Below are positions 15,205 through 24,305 of a stretch of DNA of 43,876 nucleotides, in pieces; the first letter of the stretch is position 1; each line of letters opens with the position of its first letter. The DNA comes from Candidatus Woesearchaeota archaeon (GTDB lineage Archaea; Nanobdellota; Nanobdellia; Woesearchaeales; 21-14-0-10-32-9), in NCBI GenBank assembly GCA_021735165.1, contig JAIPHP010000011.1, forward strand, positions 1 to 43,876. Direction: 5' to 3'. Under the pieces are notes generated by a model. The model was not told the DNA's origin. It did not search any database and saw only the letters and a list, made by a program, of their open reading frames with translations. A program made the translations under genes and the position numbers.

Positions 15205-17568
15205 CTAGCTTAATTTTTCTGACAATCCTTGTCCTGTATTTTTATATTGTGTCAAAGAAGTCAACCATTCTTTTGAGTCTTCTTTTTTTGTTTTTCTAAA
15301 GTTTTTATTTCCCAGTTCTCTGTTGAATAAAGAGTATATTTGGTAGTTATTTGTTTTTATGTTGTTTTCTGATAATTTTTTATGAGTTTCTTGTAATGTG
15401 TTGTTAAGATATGTTTCTGCTATAACTTTTATTAGGTCTGTTTTTTCCTCTTTGTTTAATGATTCGTAATATTTTTTTGTTAGTTTTATCTGTTCACTGT
15501 TATTTCCAAGGTAGTTTTCTTTTTGTTTTGAAAATTCATTTTTTTGTTTGTATTCTGGTATCTGTTTTGTTGTTTTCGCATACTTGATTTTTTCAGTTCC
15601 CCTTGTGTTTTCTGGTTTTGTTATAGGGTCTGAATCCTTATTTGAATATATTTGTTCTGGTGTTTTTGGTTCTTGGAATGCACTTTCGTAGGCTTTGTCT
15701 CCTTCGAGTTTTTTTGTTATTTTTGTTTCTTTAGTATTTGATTTTTTTGTTTGGTATGTAGGCGATCCTATTTTACTCATTTTTTTAACTATTTCTTTTG
15801 TAGTTTGTCTTATTTTTTGTTGGTGTTGTTCATATTTTTTATTTAGGTTTTCTTTTAGTTTTGTTATATCTTCTTTAGTTACTATATCATTTATTCCGTT
15901 GTTTTGATATTTTTTGTTTATTTTGTTTTCAAGCGTAGGTTTTTCTTCTTGAAGATTTATTCCTGCAAGCCCTGCCACATAATTTATATTTCCTTCTTTT
16001 AAATAGTCCTCAGGTTTAGTCTGTTTTTCTGTTAGTTCTTCGTATATTCCTGTCAACCCTCTTTTTTTTGCTATTTTTTCAAGATCTTCTTGAGTGTATT
16101 CTTTGAAATTTTTTATTTCCATTTTGTTTTTTTTGTCACCTATCATAAATTTTTCGTTTATTTTTATAGGCATCATTGTTATTTCTGTCTTTGATTCTTG
16201 ATTTTTTTCCGTTACATATATTGTTGAATCATCTATACAAGTTCTTATCATTTGGCCACCGAGCATTAATGAACCTGCAAGGAACATTCCAGTGGTTATT
16301 CCTTTGTAGTTTTCATCCAAATGTTTTTTTGCTGCTTCGTATTTTTTTCTTATCCAAGATGGTTTTGTTTTTTCTGCGTTTTCTGTTTTTTTATTATATT
16401 GTGGTTCGTTTTGTTCTGATGTTTTTGATTTTGTATTTGTTTCTTCTTTTTTGTCCTTAGTGTTTGTATCTTCAGTCATTTCGGCATTCTGTTCTTTGCT
16501 TTCTTCGCTTTCTTGTTTTTTGTAGTTTTCTTCTAAAAGAATTATTTTTTCTTCTAAGTTTGTTTCTTTTGTTTTGATTCCTAATATGTTTTTTATTTTC
16601 TTTTTAGCAGAAAAATATATTTGGTTTAAAAGGACCTTAGTGTTATTTGTTTCGCGAACAAATATATCTTTTTCATCTATTAATTCATAGCCCGTTTTTA
16701 TAGCTTGTTTGAAATTTATTTTTCCAAAATTGTAATCTTCAATTATTTGGTTTACTTCTTTATTTATTGTTTTTTCAACTCTGAGTTTTTGATCATTTAG
16801 GTCTTTAACGTAATCATTTATAGTAAGAGCTCCTTCAAACACGGAATCTGTAACAACTTTTGATACATCCCATGTTTTGGCGGCGTAATCTTTTATTGTT
16901 TCTAGAAGTTCTTTAAGACTTTTTCTCTTTTCATCCATTTTTTCTTCACTCATTCCATTTTTATTTGTTTCATTTCCATTATTTATTTCTTTTTCTGTAT
17001 ATATTGATGATGTAAATTCTTTGTTTTCATTTTGTTCTAATTTTTGAGCTTCTGTTTTTGCTAAGTCCGAAATTGTTCGATCGTTTTTTATTTTTCTTTT
17101 TATTTCATCGTCTATGTTTATTGGATCTTGTTGACCAGTCTCATTTTTATTTTGTGGTTTGGTTTTATAAGTATTTTCTTTTTTTGCAGCATCATCAAAT
17201 TTATTATTTTGCGTGTTACTCACAGCAGCATCATTAATTATTTCGGAAATATTTGGTGTTTTATTATAATTATTGGGGAGTTCAACAAAATTGCTTGCTA
17301 TTTTAGTAGTGTGCTCAGAGAGTTTGATAAAACTGTATGTGTTTTCAACTGTATGCTCAACAAGAGTGTTGATGTTTTGTTCATTACTAGGCGGAATAGC
17401 CTCTGTTTTTTCTTCTTTAGTTGTTTCTTTAATTTCTTTAGTTGTTTCTTTTTTTGTTTCTTTTTTTGTTTTTTTATTATTTTTCTCTTTAGGTTGAATG
17501 TCTTTATCTTTTTGGTTTTGTTCTTTTTCGTCTGATTTTTTTCTTCCCCAATCTTGTGGCCTTGCCAT
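15205..17568 (-). CDS. large charged, single-pass membrane protein of unknown function
   Basis: This 787-aa protein has no recognised domain. Residues 1-80 are low-complexity Lys/Glu/Thr/Asn (for example KKTKKETKKET). About 210-350 is helical, and 355-410 is another Glu/Lys/Asn/Thr linker. One hydrophobic helix near 426-445 (ITTGMFLAGSLMLGGQMI) is followed by a C-terminal region of about 340 aa that is again rich in Lys, Glu, Asn and Thr. The topology is probably one pass with both halves soluble and largely disordered or coiled. The start has an SD (AAAGGTGA) and lies 10 nt after the 470-aa gene, so the two form an operon. Divergently across a short promoter region are two more unrecognised coiled-coil proteins. 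Together they look like one system; the function is unknown. Confidence 0.7.
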   Translation of the reverse strand: MARPQDWGRKKSDEKEQNQKDKDIQPKEKNNKKTKKETKKETTKEIKETTKEEKTEAIPPSNEQNINTLVEHTVENTYSFIKLSEHTTKIASNFVELPNNYNKTPNISEIINDAAVSNTQNNKFDDAAKKENTYKTKPQNKNETGQQDPINIDDEIKRKIKNDRTISDLAKTEAQKLEQNENKEFTSSIYTEKEINNGNETNKNGMSEEKMDEKRKSLKELLETIKDYAAKTWDVSKVVTDSVFEGALTINDYVKDLNDQKLRVEKTINKEVNQIIEDYNFGKINFKQAIKTGYELIDEKDIFVRETNNTKVLLNQIYFSAKKKIKNILGIKTKETNLEEKIILLEENYKKQESEESKEQNAEMTEDTNTKDKKEETNTKSKTSEQNEPQYNKKTENAEKTKPSWIRKKYEAAKKHLDENYKGITTGMFLAGSLMLGGQMIRTCIDDSTIYVTEKNQESKTEITMMPIKINEKFMIGDKKNKMEIKNFKEYTQEDLEKIAKKRGLTGIYEELTEKQTKPEDYLKEGNINYVAGLAGINLQEEKPTLENKINKKYQNNGINDIVTKEDITKLKENLNKKYEQHQQKIRQTTKEIVKKMSKIGSPTYQTKKSNTKETKITKKLEGDKAYESAFQEPKTPEQIYSNKDSDPITKPENTRGTEKIKYAKTTKQIPEYKQKNEFSKQKENYLGNNSEQIKLTKKYYESLNKEEKTDLIKVIAETYLNNTLQETHKKLSENNIKTNNYQIYSLFNRELGNKNFRKTKKEDSKEWLTSLTQYKNTGQGLSEKLS

Positions 17569-17578
17569 TCATTCACCT

Positions 17579-18991
17579 TTATTGCATTATTTTTATTCCT
17601 GAACCTATTTGTATTCCATCAACTTTTGAATAACTTGTATTTTCTGTCGAAAACAGAGTTAAGTATGATTGCTGATTGTTTCTGTGCGTTATTTTTGTCA
17701 GAGCTATGCTTTTAAATATTTCATAGTCTATGTTTAATTTTGTTTTTTCGTCTTTTGTTTCTTCATTTCTTTTGAATAGTTTTAGTATGTAATTAAAAAC
17801 TGTTAAACCAGATCTTAGATCGTCAAACTCTTTTAGTTCTAAAGGAGATGTTTTTGAAAAATTGAAGTCTAGTTCTTGGTCTTTGTACAGATTTAAAGTT
17901 ATAGAATTTATTGATTTGGAGGAGAATGTTTTTTCTGCGCTTATCGGTATTTCATATGCCGGGTTTTTTGAGATTAATATGGCCATTGTTAGTTCTAAAT
18001 CGTTTATGTTTTTGTTGAATTCTCTTGAATATTCTTCGTCATCATATGTTTCGTCTAAGAATGTTAGTTTCTTTTCTTTTTTAAACGCGAAAAAGTCAAA
18101 ATAACAATTTGTTTCTTCAGGAGATTTTTTTATGAATTCTGTTATTGGAAGAAGTATTTCTGTGTCAAAATTTTCCGCGTTTTTTTCTTTTATTCTTTGA
18201 GTTGCAACATCATAAATTTTTATTTCGTTAATTCCTTTTAATTCTAATTCTTTTTTCAGATTGTAATTGTTTATTGTTCTCTCAAGATTCGCTTCTTTTT
18301 TTAGGTCATCATAATTTTTGTCTTTTTTATCTAATATAATTTGCAAATTTTCATTCTCTTTTTTTATCGAGTCGAATTCTTGTTTTAATGTATTTAAGTC
18401 AGCATCTTTTATTTCTATGTTTTTTGAATAGGAGTCTATTATTTCAGATATGTTCGATATTGTTTCTTTTGTTCCTTTTTGTATTGCTAACATTATTTCT
18501 TCTTGGGTTAGGTTTAGATTTTTTTGGAGCTTTTCTAGTTTTTCTAGTTCTGATTTAGAGTAGTTATCAACATCAGTTATTATTGTTTTTACATTTTTTA
18601 GTGTGGCATTTATCGTATTTTTTAGGGAATCATATTTTTCTGCGAATGTTTTAATGTAGGTTATAGAATCTCCGAATTCTGGTGTTTTCATAAAAGAGTT
18701 AACTTTCCCTAAAAGTTCCTCTTCTTTAATTCTTTGTTCTCTATTTAGTCTTAATCTTTCGTTTGCAGCAGATATTTTATAAGGTCTTTTTTCTTCACTT
18801 ATCAAATAATGCACTTCGTTTAGTTTTTCAAATTCTTGTATTGGAAAATTATTTAGAGGTCTCATAAAATCTAAGAAGTTTTCTATTTTTTCTTGAAGAT
18901 TGGAAAACAGTTCATTTATATTTGCAGTATCTAAACCTGCAGCACTATATTCTTGACCTACCCATTCAAGATCATTTTTTTCTTTTGACAT
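17579..18991 (-). CDS. coiled-coil protein of unknown function
   Basis: The 470-aa soluble protein lacks a signal peptide or membrane helix. Residues about 20-120 are helical, and 130-260 form long coiled coils (TLKQEFDSIKKENENLQIILDKKDKNYDDLKKE). From about 265 the protein becomes a compact alpha/beta region (CYFDFFAFKKEKKLTFLDET, then repeated hydrophobic strands) ending in VDGIQIGSGIKIMQ. This looks like a real globular domain of no family I recognise. It is the first gene of the minus-strand operon and is co-directional with the 787-aa membrane protein. Two TATA-like elements are present upstream, one compatible with a leaderless start and one with an SD (AGGGG, 19004-19008). Role unknown, perhaps a scaffold for the membrane partner. 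Confidence 0.7.
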   Translation of the reverse strand: MSKEKNDLEWVGQEYSAAGLDTANINELFSNLQEKIENFLDFMRPLNNFPIQEFEKLNEVHYLISEEKRPYKISAANERLRLNREQRIKEEELLGKVNSFMKTPEFGDSITYIKTFAEKYDSLKNTINATLKNVKTIITDVDNYSKSELEKLEKLQKNLNLTQEEIMLAIQKGTKETISNISEIIDSYSKNIEIKDADLNTLKQEFDSIKKENENLQIILDKKDKNYDDLKKEANLERTINNYNLKKELELKGINEIKIYDVATQRIKEKNAENFDTEILLPITEFIKKSPEETNCYFDFFAFKKEKKLTFLDETYDDEEYSREFNKNINDLELTMAILISKNPAYEIPISAEKTFSSKSINSITLNLYKDQELDFNFSKTSPLELKEFDDLRSGLTVFNYILKLFKRNEETKDEKTKLNIDYEIFKSIALTKITHRNNQQSYLTLFSTENTSYSKVDGIQIGSGIKIMQ

Positions 18992-19117
18992 CTTGTTTAT
19001 ATTCCCCTAATTTTTTAAATAAGTACGCTTATATTTATAAATTTAGCGTTTAGTTATGACTATCGAGGGGTTACTAGAGGAACATTTATATATTACTATT
19101 AACTTACAGACCCTAAG
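18992..19117. promoter_or_regulatory. divergent promoter region of the four-gene cassette
   Basis: This 126-nt stretch drives transcription both ways. On the plus strand TTTATATA (19085-19092) is centred about 28 nt before the GTG at 19118, suggesting a leaderless mRNA. On the minus strand TTTATAAATATAAG (19030-19043) and ATTTAAAAAATT (19010-19021) are candidate TATA boxes for the gene at 18991. A shared control region supports the four genes acting together. Confidence 0.55.
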
Positions 19118-21370
19118 GTGTTAGAACTGGAAGGTACTATTAAAAAAAATTTAGAAGATTTGTTAGTTATAGGTTCACCTTTATATTATACTGATGAAAA
19201 TGAAAAAATTGGCAAAAGTGCTGTTTTTGTAAGTACGGAAGATGATTTGAAACTAAACACTGAAGTAATTACAGGAAATACGCCTTCTGAAGATAATGAA
19301 AAAATTCTTGTTAAAGTTAAATATTCAGATATCGTAGAAGGAAAGATTTTGAAGAAAAATGTGAAAAAGCAAATTCTGTTAGCTCCTAAAGCATATAATG
19401 AAGATTATTCATTTAAACATTTGCCAAATAAAACTGCAACTTATGAAATGTCAAACGTTATTTGTGAATTATCAGATGATATCATTAGAGGAGATAAGTT
19501 TTATTTTCTTAAAAATAGTATGAATAAACCTACAAAAAAACTTGTAAAATTAAAAAAAGGATTTAATATTAATAAAATTATCGGGCTTTATTTAGAAAAT
19601 TTATTAGATTTTTTTAAAGATAAAAATGTTGTTCAGCCTCAACCTCAAAAATTGCTTAATTACATAATAGAAAGTTTTCTTCCAGTTTCTGGAATTGAGA
19701 ATTTAAAAGAGAGCATTGAAAAAAAACAAAGAAGTAAGACTTTGTTAAATTTTTCAGAGTTTTTTCAAACCCAAACTCATAGCGTTGATGACAATTATAT
19801 ATTGAAATCGATAAAGAGGGAAAAACAATCTCAGGAATCAATACCACTTTACGAGGAATTAAAAAATGAAGATTTATATTCAACAATGCAATTTGTGAAA
19901 TTGTTGCCTGAAATAATAAAAAATACAGATTTTATTCGCAGAAATATAGACATAGGAATTTCTTTAAGTGAAAAATCCCAAGAAATTGAAGAAAAGGTTT
20001 ATAGTTTTAAAGAAGATATTTTTTCTCAGTACAACGAGAAAATAAACATTTTTGAGAGTATTTCCAATCAATTTGAAAATAAAGAAAATTATAAACCTGA
20101 GCTAGCAAGTTTTAAGGAAGAAATAAATTATGTTGCTGAAACAATATTGAAGATTAAAAAATTTCCTTTTCTTAAAACAAAATATTTTACTCCGGAATTT
20201 ATTGAGAAAAATTTAGAAGATCTTGTTAGTGAAACTAATAAATTCAACATCATAAAAAGATTTGTTGATAAAACTTATTCGTTTGATAAGCTTGTGGAGA
20301 AAATAAATTACAATTTAGGTTTTAATGTAGATGAAAAAAAGGATGCGTGGAATGAATATCAAAGAATATCAGGAAAAATAAAAGAGATTGAAGAATCAGA
20401 GTCTCAGGAAAAGATAAATACTGCGGAGATAAAAAAAATATTTTTAAGAGAAGCGCACACTCTTCTTAAGGAGGCATACAGCGAAGACATATTTTATTCT
20501 ATTGATGATTCTATGATTTATGAAATAAATAGAGTCAGAGTTGAAATAGGGTATAGTGATTTGAATGAAAAGAATATGAACGAGATTATTGATGAGTATT
20601 CAAGAAAAGATATTGGTAACGCTCAAGAATTTTGTTTCAGAGTTGTGAATATAAGAGATTATTTAAGAACGAAAATGAGTGAAGATAAGGAAAAACATTT
20701 CGTTTCTATAAAAGAAAAAACTGAAACAATAAGGAAAGTTATGGAGCAAAAAGGAAGCTCTTTAGAACCATATAGTTATTTTGCTAATTTGCATGAAATA
20801 AAAAGACAAGTTGTTAATTTATATAAGTTTTTTAATTATTCAGAAAAAGAGAAATCTGAGTTATTTGAAAATGATATGGAAAAACAAACAAAAAAGCTTG
20901 CGTATTTTATTTTAAAAAGTGATCCGGACAAGCAAGGAACTCTTTATAAAACTCAACTTGCTAGTTGGAAAAGTAATATTTTTGAAAGATTTGAAGAGTT
21001 TAAGGCGCAAAAAAACACTAGTGAGCTGCTTGAAACAGATGTTGTGCACGCAAATTTAGCTGCTAAAGACCTAATTGAAGCAACGACAAATTATATTAAT
21101 AAATTAGATCAAAATATTGAAGAAGTCATACCAGAAAATTTGACTAGTTGTGAAAATAAATTTTATTCTATAATTGATAAAGTTAAGGGTATTGCCGATA
21201 GAAAACTTGAGTTGCTTGAAGAAACAAATTCTGCGTTTAATAATGTTCAAAGTGTTTTACAGACAATATATGATGTTGTACAAACCAGGAATAGCAAAGC
21301 AATAATAGAATATAAAGTAGGAAAACTTCTGAATAATTTAGGTTATGAGTTGAAAAGAGTTAAGAAGTAG
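19118..21370 (+). CDS. large helical protein of unknown function
   Basis: This 750-aa soluble protein has no signal peptide or membrane segment and no recognised domain. The first 140 residues are mixed alpha/beta and begin with LLVIGSPLYYTDENEKIGKSAVF, VKVKYSDIVEGKILKK and KQILLAPKAYNEDY, which looks like a small beta-rich domain. The remaining 600 residues are almost entirely amphipathic helix, with Glu/Lys-rich coiled-coil stretches at about 280-330, 420-450 and 640-720. The start is GTG, set by the TATA box about 28 nt upstream. The next gene begins about 4 nt after its stop, so they are co-transcribed. Divergent to the 470-aa/787-aa pair. A structural or scaffolding role is only a guess. 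Confidence 0.7.
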   Translation: MLELEGTIKKNLEDLLVIGSPLYYTDENEKIGKSAVFVSTEDDLKLNTEVITGNTPSEDNEKILVKVKYSDIVEGKILKKNVKKQILLAPKAYNEDYSFKHLPNKTATYEMSNVICELSDDIIRGDKFYFLKNSMNKPTKKLVKLKKGFNINKIIGLYLENLLDFFKDKNVVQPQPQKLLNYIIESFLPVSGIENLKESIEKKQRSKTLLNFSEFFQTQTHSVDDNYILKSIKREKQSQESIPLYEELKNEDLYSTMQFVKLLPEIIKNTDFIRRNIDIGISLSEKSQEIEEKVYSFKEDIFSQYNEKINIFESISNQFENKENYKPELASFKEEINYVAETILKIKKFPFLKTKYFTPEFIEKNLEDLVSETNKFNIIKRFVDKTYSFDKLVEKINYNLGFNVDEKKDAWNEYQRISGKIKEIEESESQEKINTAEIKKIFLREAHTLLKEAYSEDIFYSIDDSMIYEINRVRVEIGYSDLNEKNMNEIIDEYSRKDIGNAQEFCFRVVNIRDYLRTKMSEDKEKHFVSIKEKTETIRKVMEQKGSSLEPYSYFANLHEIKRQVVNLYKFFNYSEKEKSELFENDMEKQTKKLAYFILKSDPDKQGTLYKTQLASWKSNIFERFEEFKAQKNTSELLETDVVHANLAAKDLIEATTNYINKLDQNIEEVIPENLTSCENKFYSIIDKVKGIADRKLELLEETNSAFNNVQSVLQTIYDVVQTRNSKAIIEYKVGKLLNNLGYELKRVKK

Positions 21371-21373
21371 TGA

Positions 21374-23263
21374 TTGAAAATGCCTCTTAAGGAATCATTG
21401 CTGGAAGAGCAGACAAGAGAATCTGTAGAAAATGAAATTAAGAGATTGAAGAATAAGCAAAATTTCAAGACAGGCGCCAGAGTTTTTTTGGCAATACTAG
21501 CAACCTATGCTTTTTTTACGAGAAATTCTAATATTTCTGATTTAGAAACGATAGAGAGTTTGATTGATTCTACAAATGTTAAAGCATTTAAAAGGATGGG
21601 TTTGAGCATAAGCGGACCTGAAAGAAGTAATTTCTTATTTGAAACTTTTGTAGATCAAAATTATTTAGATACTTTTTTGATTAAGCAAAAAAAATTTAAT
21701 TTGAATTTGAGATCTCTTCTCGATCAGCAAGATTTGAATGAATTAGCAACAAAACTTGATGATGGTGTTAATTCTACGTTAAACACTATGTTAAGAAGTG
21801 CTGTTATGGATTCTTCTAGATTAAATAAAACATATCAAGAAGCAAGGTTTGAAAAAACATCTGAAGCAATCAGTAAAATATTAGAAAATTTTTCTTCAAA
21901 GGAATATGAATTATTTGAGATTAGCAGTCCTTCTCAAAAATCATTATTGATGAAAAGAAGCGGTTCTAATTTGCCAATAAAAGATATGAGAGACATAACT
22001 AAAATAAGGAAAAATTATGTTTTATCTTTAATGCCTACAGGAATATTTAAACCTGAAGAGCTAGACAATTATATAATAATGGCGTTGTGGGAAACTGAGA
22101 CTAAATCTGATGAAACTGCTATTGGAAGAGCAAATAATTTAGATACGGGTATAGGTCAATTTCAACCAAGGCCCGCGTTAAATCTTGTTGCAAAATTTTC
22201 TAGTAGAGGAACTGAGTATGAAAATATAATTTTAAGATTATTAAATCAAAGTAATGGCACGCATTATCAGAATTTAATAAAAAAAAGCATATATGAGGAT
22301 AAGAATTATGGAGATATTTCTTTAAAATCATTTGCTAATAGAATAGAAAAAAATTTGGATAAAATAAAAAAATTAAATAAGATAGATTTAGATATAAGGA
22401 CTTTGACAATTGTAAGAAACAGGAATACTGACTTGATGTCAGAAATAATTCCTGAAGACAATAGAGCGTCTATTTTAGATCGTGGTTTAAGCGATAAGTA
22501 CAGCATTTTCTCTAAAAATGAATATGCTTATTTTGTAAGTTTGTTAAAGCAAAAAGAGGATTTAAAAACAAAAGTTGAGAATGTAGAGTATAATTTGGAG
22601 CATAGCGCTCAGAATTTTTCAGATATAAAAAATGAAATTAGCAGTGCTAAAAGCCAGTTGGAATTGACTAATAAAAAAATAAAAGACATCATATTAAAAA
22701 ATGAAGAAAATTATTTACAGAAATCTGGCGAAATAAAAACGCAAATTGATGAGTTAACTAAAAACATTGTTCAAGATTCTACTTTAACTGATGTTATTAA
22801 TGAATATTATGTTTTGTTTGATGAAAAATTACAATCCATATTGGCTGCAGAATATCTTTATGAAGTATTTGAAAATAAAGCGGGTTTTTGGAATTATGTT
22901 AAGCAAGATAGTAAATTATCAGGCAGATCTTTAGAAGAAACAACTTTGTTTTATACGTATATTAGTTGGATGGGCGGCCTAGGCATGGTTGATGATGCTT
23001 TTAATGCTTTTAAGTCTGTAAATTTTAAAAAAACGGAAGTTGAAAAAAGATTAAAAGATAAAGTTTATGATAAGTGGTATACGTTATCTAGAGCTAATAA
23101 ATTAGTTCGTAATTATGATGTTATGCAAAAGTATAAGGAGCAGGGCGTTTTTGAAATATCTCCTAGGAATGGTAATTTTGAGTTTAATGTTTTAAAGGAT
23201 GTTGTTGATAAAACTAAACGCGTGAATCTAAGAGATATGATTAAAAATTATATTGGGTATTGA
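21374..23263 (+). CDS. lytic transglycosylase-like protein with coiled-coil insertion
   Basis: The 629-aa protein has a weak N-terminal hydrophobic segment (about 34-50) and long helical regions. Residues 232-270 read like the catalytic core of a lysozyme-fold lytic transglycosylase: IIMALWETETKSD with Glu240 or Glu242 in the catalytic position, then GIGQFQPRPAL at 259-269, in place of the family's G-x-x-Q-F/L-x-P. Much later (about 495-545), AAEYLYEVFENKAGFWNYVK and TLFYTYISWMGGLG resemble the closing YL...F and A-Y-N-x-G elements. A coiled-coil insertion of about 220 aa would separate the halves. Transglycosylases cleave bacterial murein, which archaea lack, so it may target other glycans, attack bacterial walls, or be a non-catalytic fold. 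The start is TTG 21374 or ATG 21380. Similarity is by eye and needs a profile search. Confidence 0.5.
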   Translation: MKMPLKESLLEEQTRESVENEIKRLKNKQNFKTGARVFLAILATYAFFTRNSNISDLETIESLIDSTNVKAFKRMGLSISGPERSNFLFETFVDQNYLDTFLIKQKKFNLNLRSLLDQQDLNELATKLDDGVNSTLNTMLRSAVMDSSRLNKTYQEARFEKTSEAISKILENFSSKEYELFEISSPSQKSLLMKRSGSNLPIKDMRDITKIRKNYVLSLMPTGIFKPEELDNYIIMALWETETKSDETAIGRANNLDTGIGQFQPRPALNLVAKFSSRGTEYENIILRLLNQSNGTHYQNLIKKSIYEDKNYGDISLKSFANRIEKNLDKIKKLNKIDLDIRTLTIVRNRNTDLMSEIIPEDNRASILDRGLSDKYSIFSKNEYAYFVSLLKQKEDLKTKVENVEYNLEHSAQNFSDIKNEISSAKSQLELTNKKIKDIILKNEENYLQKSGEIKTQIDELTKNIVQDSTLTDVINEYYVLFDEKLQSILAAEYLYEVFENKAGFWNYVKQDSKLSGRSLEETTLFYTYISWMGGLGMVDDAFNAFKSVNFKKTEVEKRLKDKVYDKWYTLSRANKLVRNYDVMQKYKEQGVFEISPRNGNFEFNVLKDVVDKTKRVNLRDMIKNYIGY

Positions 23264-23312
23264 TCTAGAGTATTTGTTCTATGATTTTTTAAGCTATATT
23301 TTAGAAAATTAA

Positions 23313-23385
23313 AGCCCCTGGGGAGAATTGAACTCCCGACCTGCAGATTACAAGTCTGCCGCAATAGCCGCTATGCTACAGGGGC
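23313..23385 (-). tRNA. tRNA-Thr (anticodon UGU)
   Basis: The minus strand folds as a complete cloverleaf. The acceptor GCCCCTG/CAGGGGC and the T stem GGGAG/CTCCC with loop TTCAATT are intact. The anticodon stem GCAGA/TCTGC encloses loop CTTGTAA, which gives anticodon UGU and reads ACA threonine codons. The discriminator base is U73, as in archaeal tRNA-Thr, and no CCA is encoded. No intron is present. A TATA-like CTTATTTAAATG at about 23421-23434 lies about 43 nt upstream. The gene lies at the right edge of the four-gene cassette. Confidence 0.95.
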
Positions 23386-23445
23386 ATAGATTTTATTTGA
23401 TAATCTTCGAAAAAAATGTTCATTTAAATAAGTTTCTCTAAAAAA

Positions 23446-23602
23446 GGGGTGTGTCCCAAATATCTATATTGCCTTGGAGCTCAATTGAGAGAAACACAAC
23501 GTGGAACACGTTAAAGATCTGTGTTTCTCGGTAAAAAACTTAGACTGCAAAGCAGCTAACAATACTCCGCAATACGAAAAAGAAAGACTTGGGACACACC
23601 CC
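23446..23602. mobile_element. MITE-like element with 14-bp terminal inverted repeats
   Basis: Perfect inverted repeats GGGGTGTGTCCCAA (23446-23459) and its complement (23589-23602) bound 157 nt with no reading frame. The immediate flanks are a 7-nt direct repeat TAAAAAA (23439-23445 and 23603-23609), as expected of a target-site duplication, though it is A-rich and could be chance. Inside are nested hairpins: GAGAAACACA/TGTGTTTCTC (23489-23498, 23520-23529) enclosing AACGTG-GAA-CACGTT (23498-23512), and CTGC-AAA-GCAG (23545-23555). No transposase is present. The internal hairpins resemble those of the neighbouring arrays, so it may alternatively be a structured RNA. Confidence 0.6.
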
Positions 23603-23701
23603 TAAAAAAAGGGCGTGTATTAGTATGAACATCAGAATATTTAATTACCATATAGAAAATTAATCATTTAGAATATATAGAAAAATATACTAAAAAAGTA
23701 T

Positions 23702-24154
23702 TCAGAAAAAAACATAATACATTAAAGACGAAACAAGCACACCCAATATCATTCCTGCAATAACTTGTAAAAATGTGTGGCCATATACAACTTTTATAGG
23801 ATCTTTCCTATATTTTTTAAGAAGTTGATTCAACATATCCCCTTGTTGACCTATGTTTTTTCTTACACCGAAAGCATCGCTAACAACTATTAACGCCAAT
23901 ACTAGTGCGACGTAAAAAGACCTACTTAGAACTCCCGAAGCAGTCATATCAACGTATCCTATTGCTACAACTATACTAGTTACTGAAGCGCTATGTGAAG
24001 AAGGCATGCCGCCATTTTGAAATCCATACCTGAAATTGTATTTTCCTCCTTTTTGATGACTTCTTGTGAATGATTTTATTATACAACTTAGTATCCATGC
24101 AATAAAAAATGATACGAAATAATAGCTTTGAAATAATTGAATTAACCAATACAT
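23702..24154 (-). CDS. divergent PAP2-family membrane protein (DUF212)
   Basis: This protein of about 150 aa is a member of the divergent PAP2/acid phosphatase family (DUF212). It has an N-terminal membrane helix, then the signature GGMPSSHSASVTS, SDAFGVRKNIGQQGDMLNQL and VVYGHTFLQVIAGMILGVL, each at the expected spacing, and further membrane helices. Family members are small integral membrane proteins whose activity is mostly untested; phosphatase-like chemistry on lipid phosphates is inferred from the fold. The frame extends to a TTG at 24193. However, a TATA box (TATTTAAATT, 24175-24184) is centred 26 nt before the ATG at 24154, so I choose that leaderless start. It lies between the MITE-like element and array B. 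Confidence 0.85.
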   Translation of the reverse strand: MYWLIQLFQSYYFVSFFIAWILSCIIKSFTRSHQKGGKYNFRYGFQNGGMPSSHSASVTSIVVAIGYVDMTASGVLSRSFYVALVLALIVVSDAFGVRKNIGQQGDMLNQLLKKYRKDPIKVVYGHTFLQVIAGMILGVLVSSLMYYVFF

Positions 24155-24174
24155 ACAGAACTTAAAATGGTTGG

Positions 24175-24184
24175 TATTTAAATT
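24175..24184 (-). promoter_or_regulatory. TATA box deciding the DUF212 start
   Basis: TATTTAAATT (read on the minus strand AATTTAAATA) is about 26 nt before the ATG at 24154. Transcripts starting there would exclude the longer TTG-initiated frame at 24193. Confidence 0.55.
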
Positions 24185-24305
24185 GTTTTCCAAAATTTAG
24201 TTGGCGACATAAGCAATTATGTTGTTTTTTGCTAACTAATTGCAAAAGTCAAGAAACACACAAAATATTTGTCTTTTACTAATAGAAAAATAAAACTCTC
24301 TAAAA

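Noticed and set aside
24154-24193. Longer DUF212 protein starting at TTG 24193
   Set aside because: The TATA box at 24175-24184 lies inside that extension and points to a leaderless start at ATG 24154.
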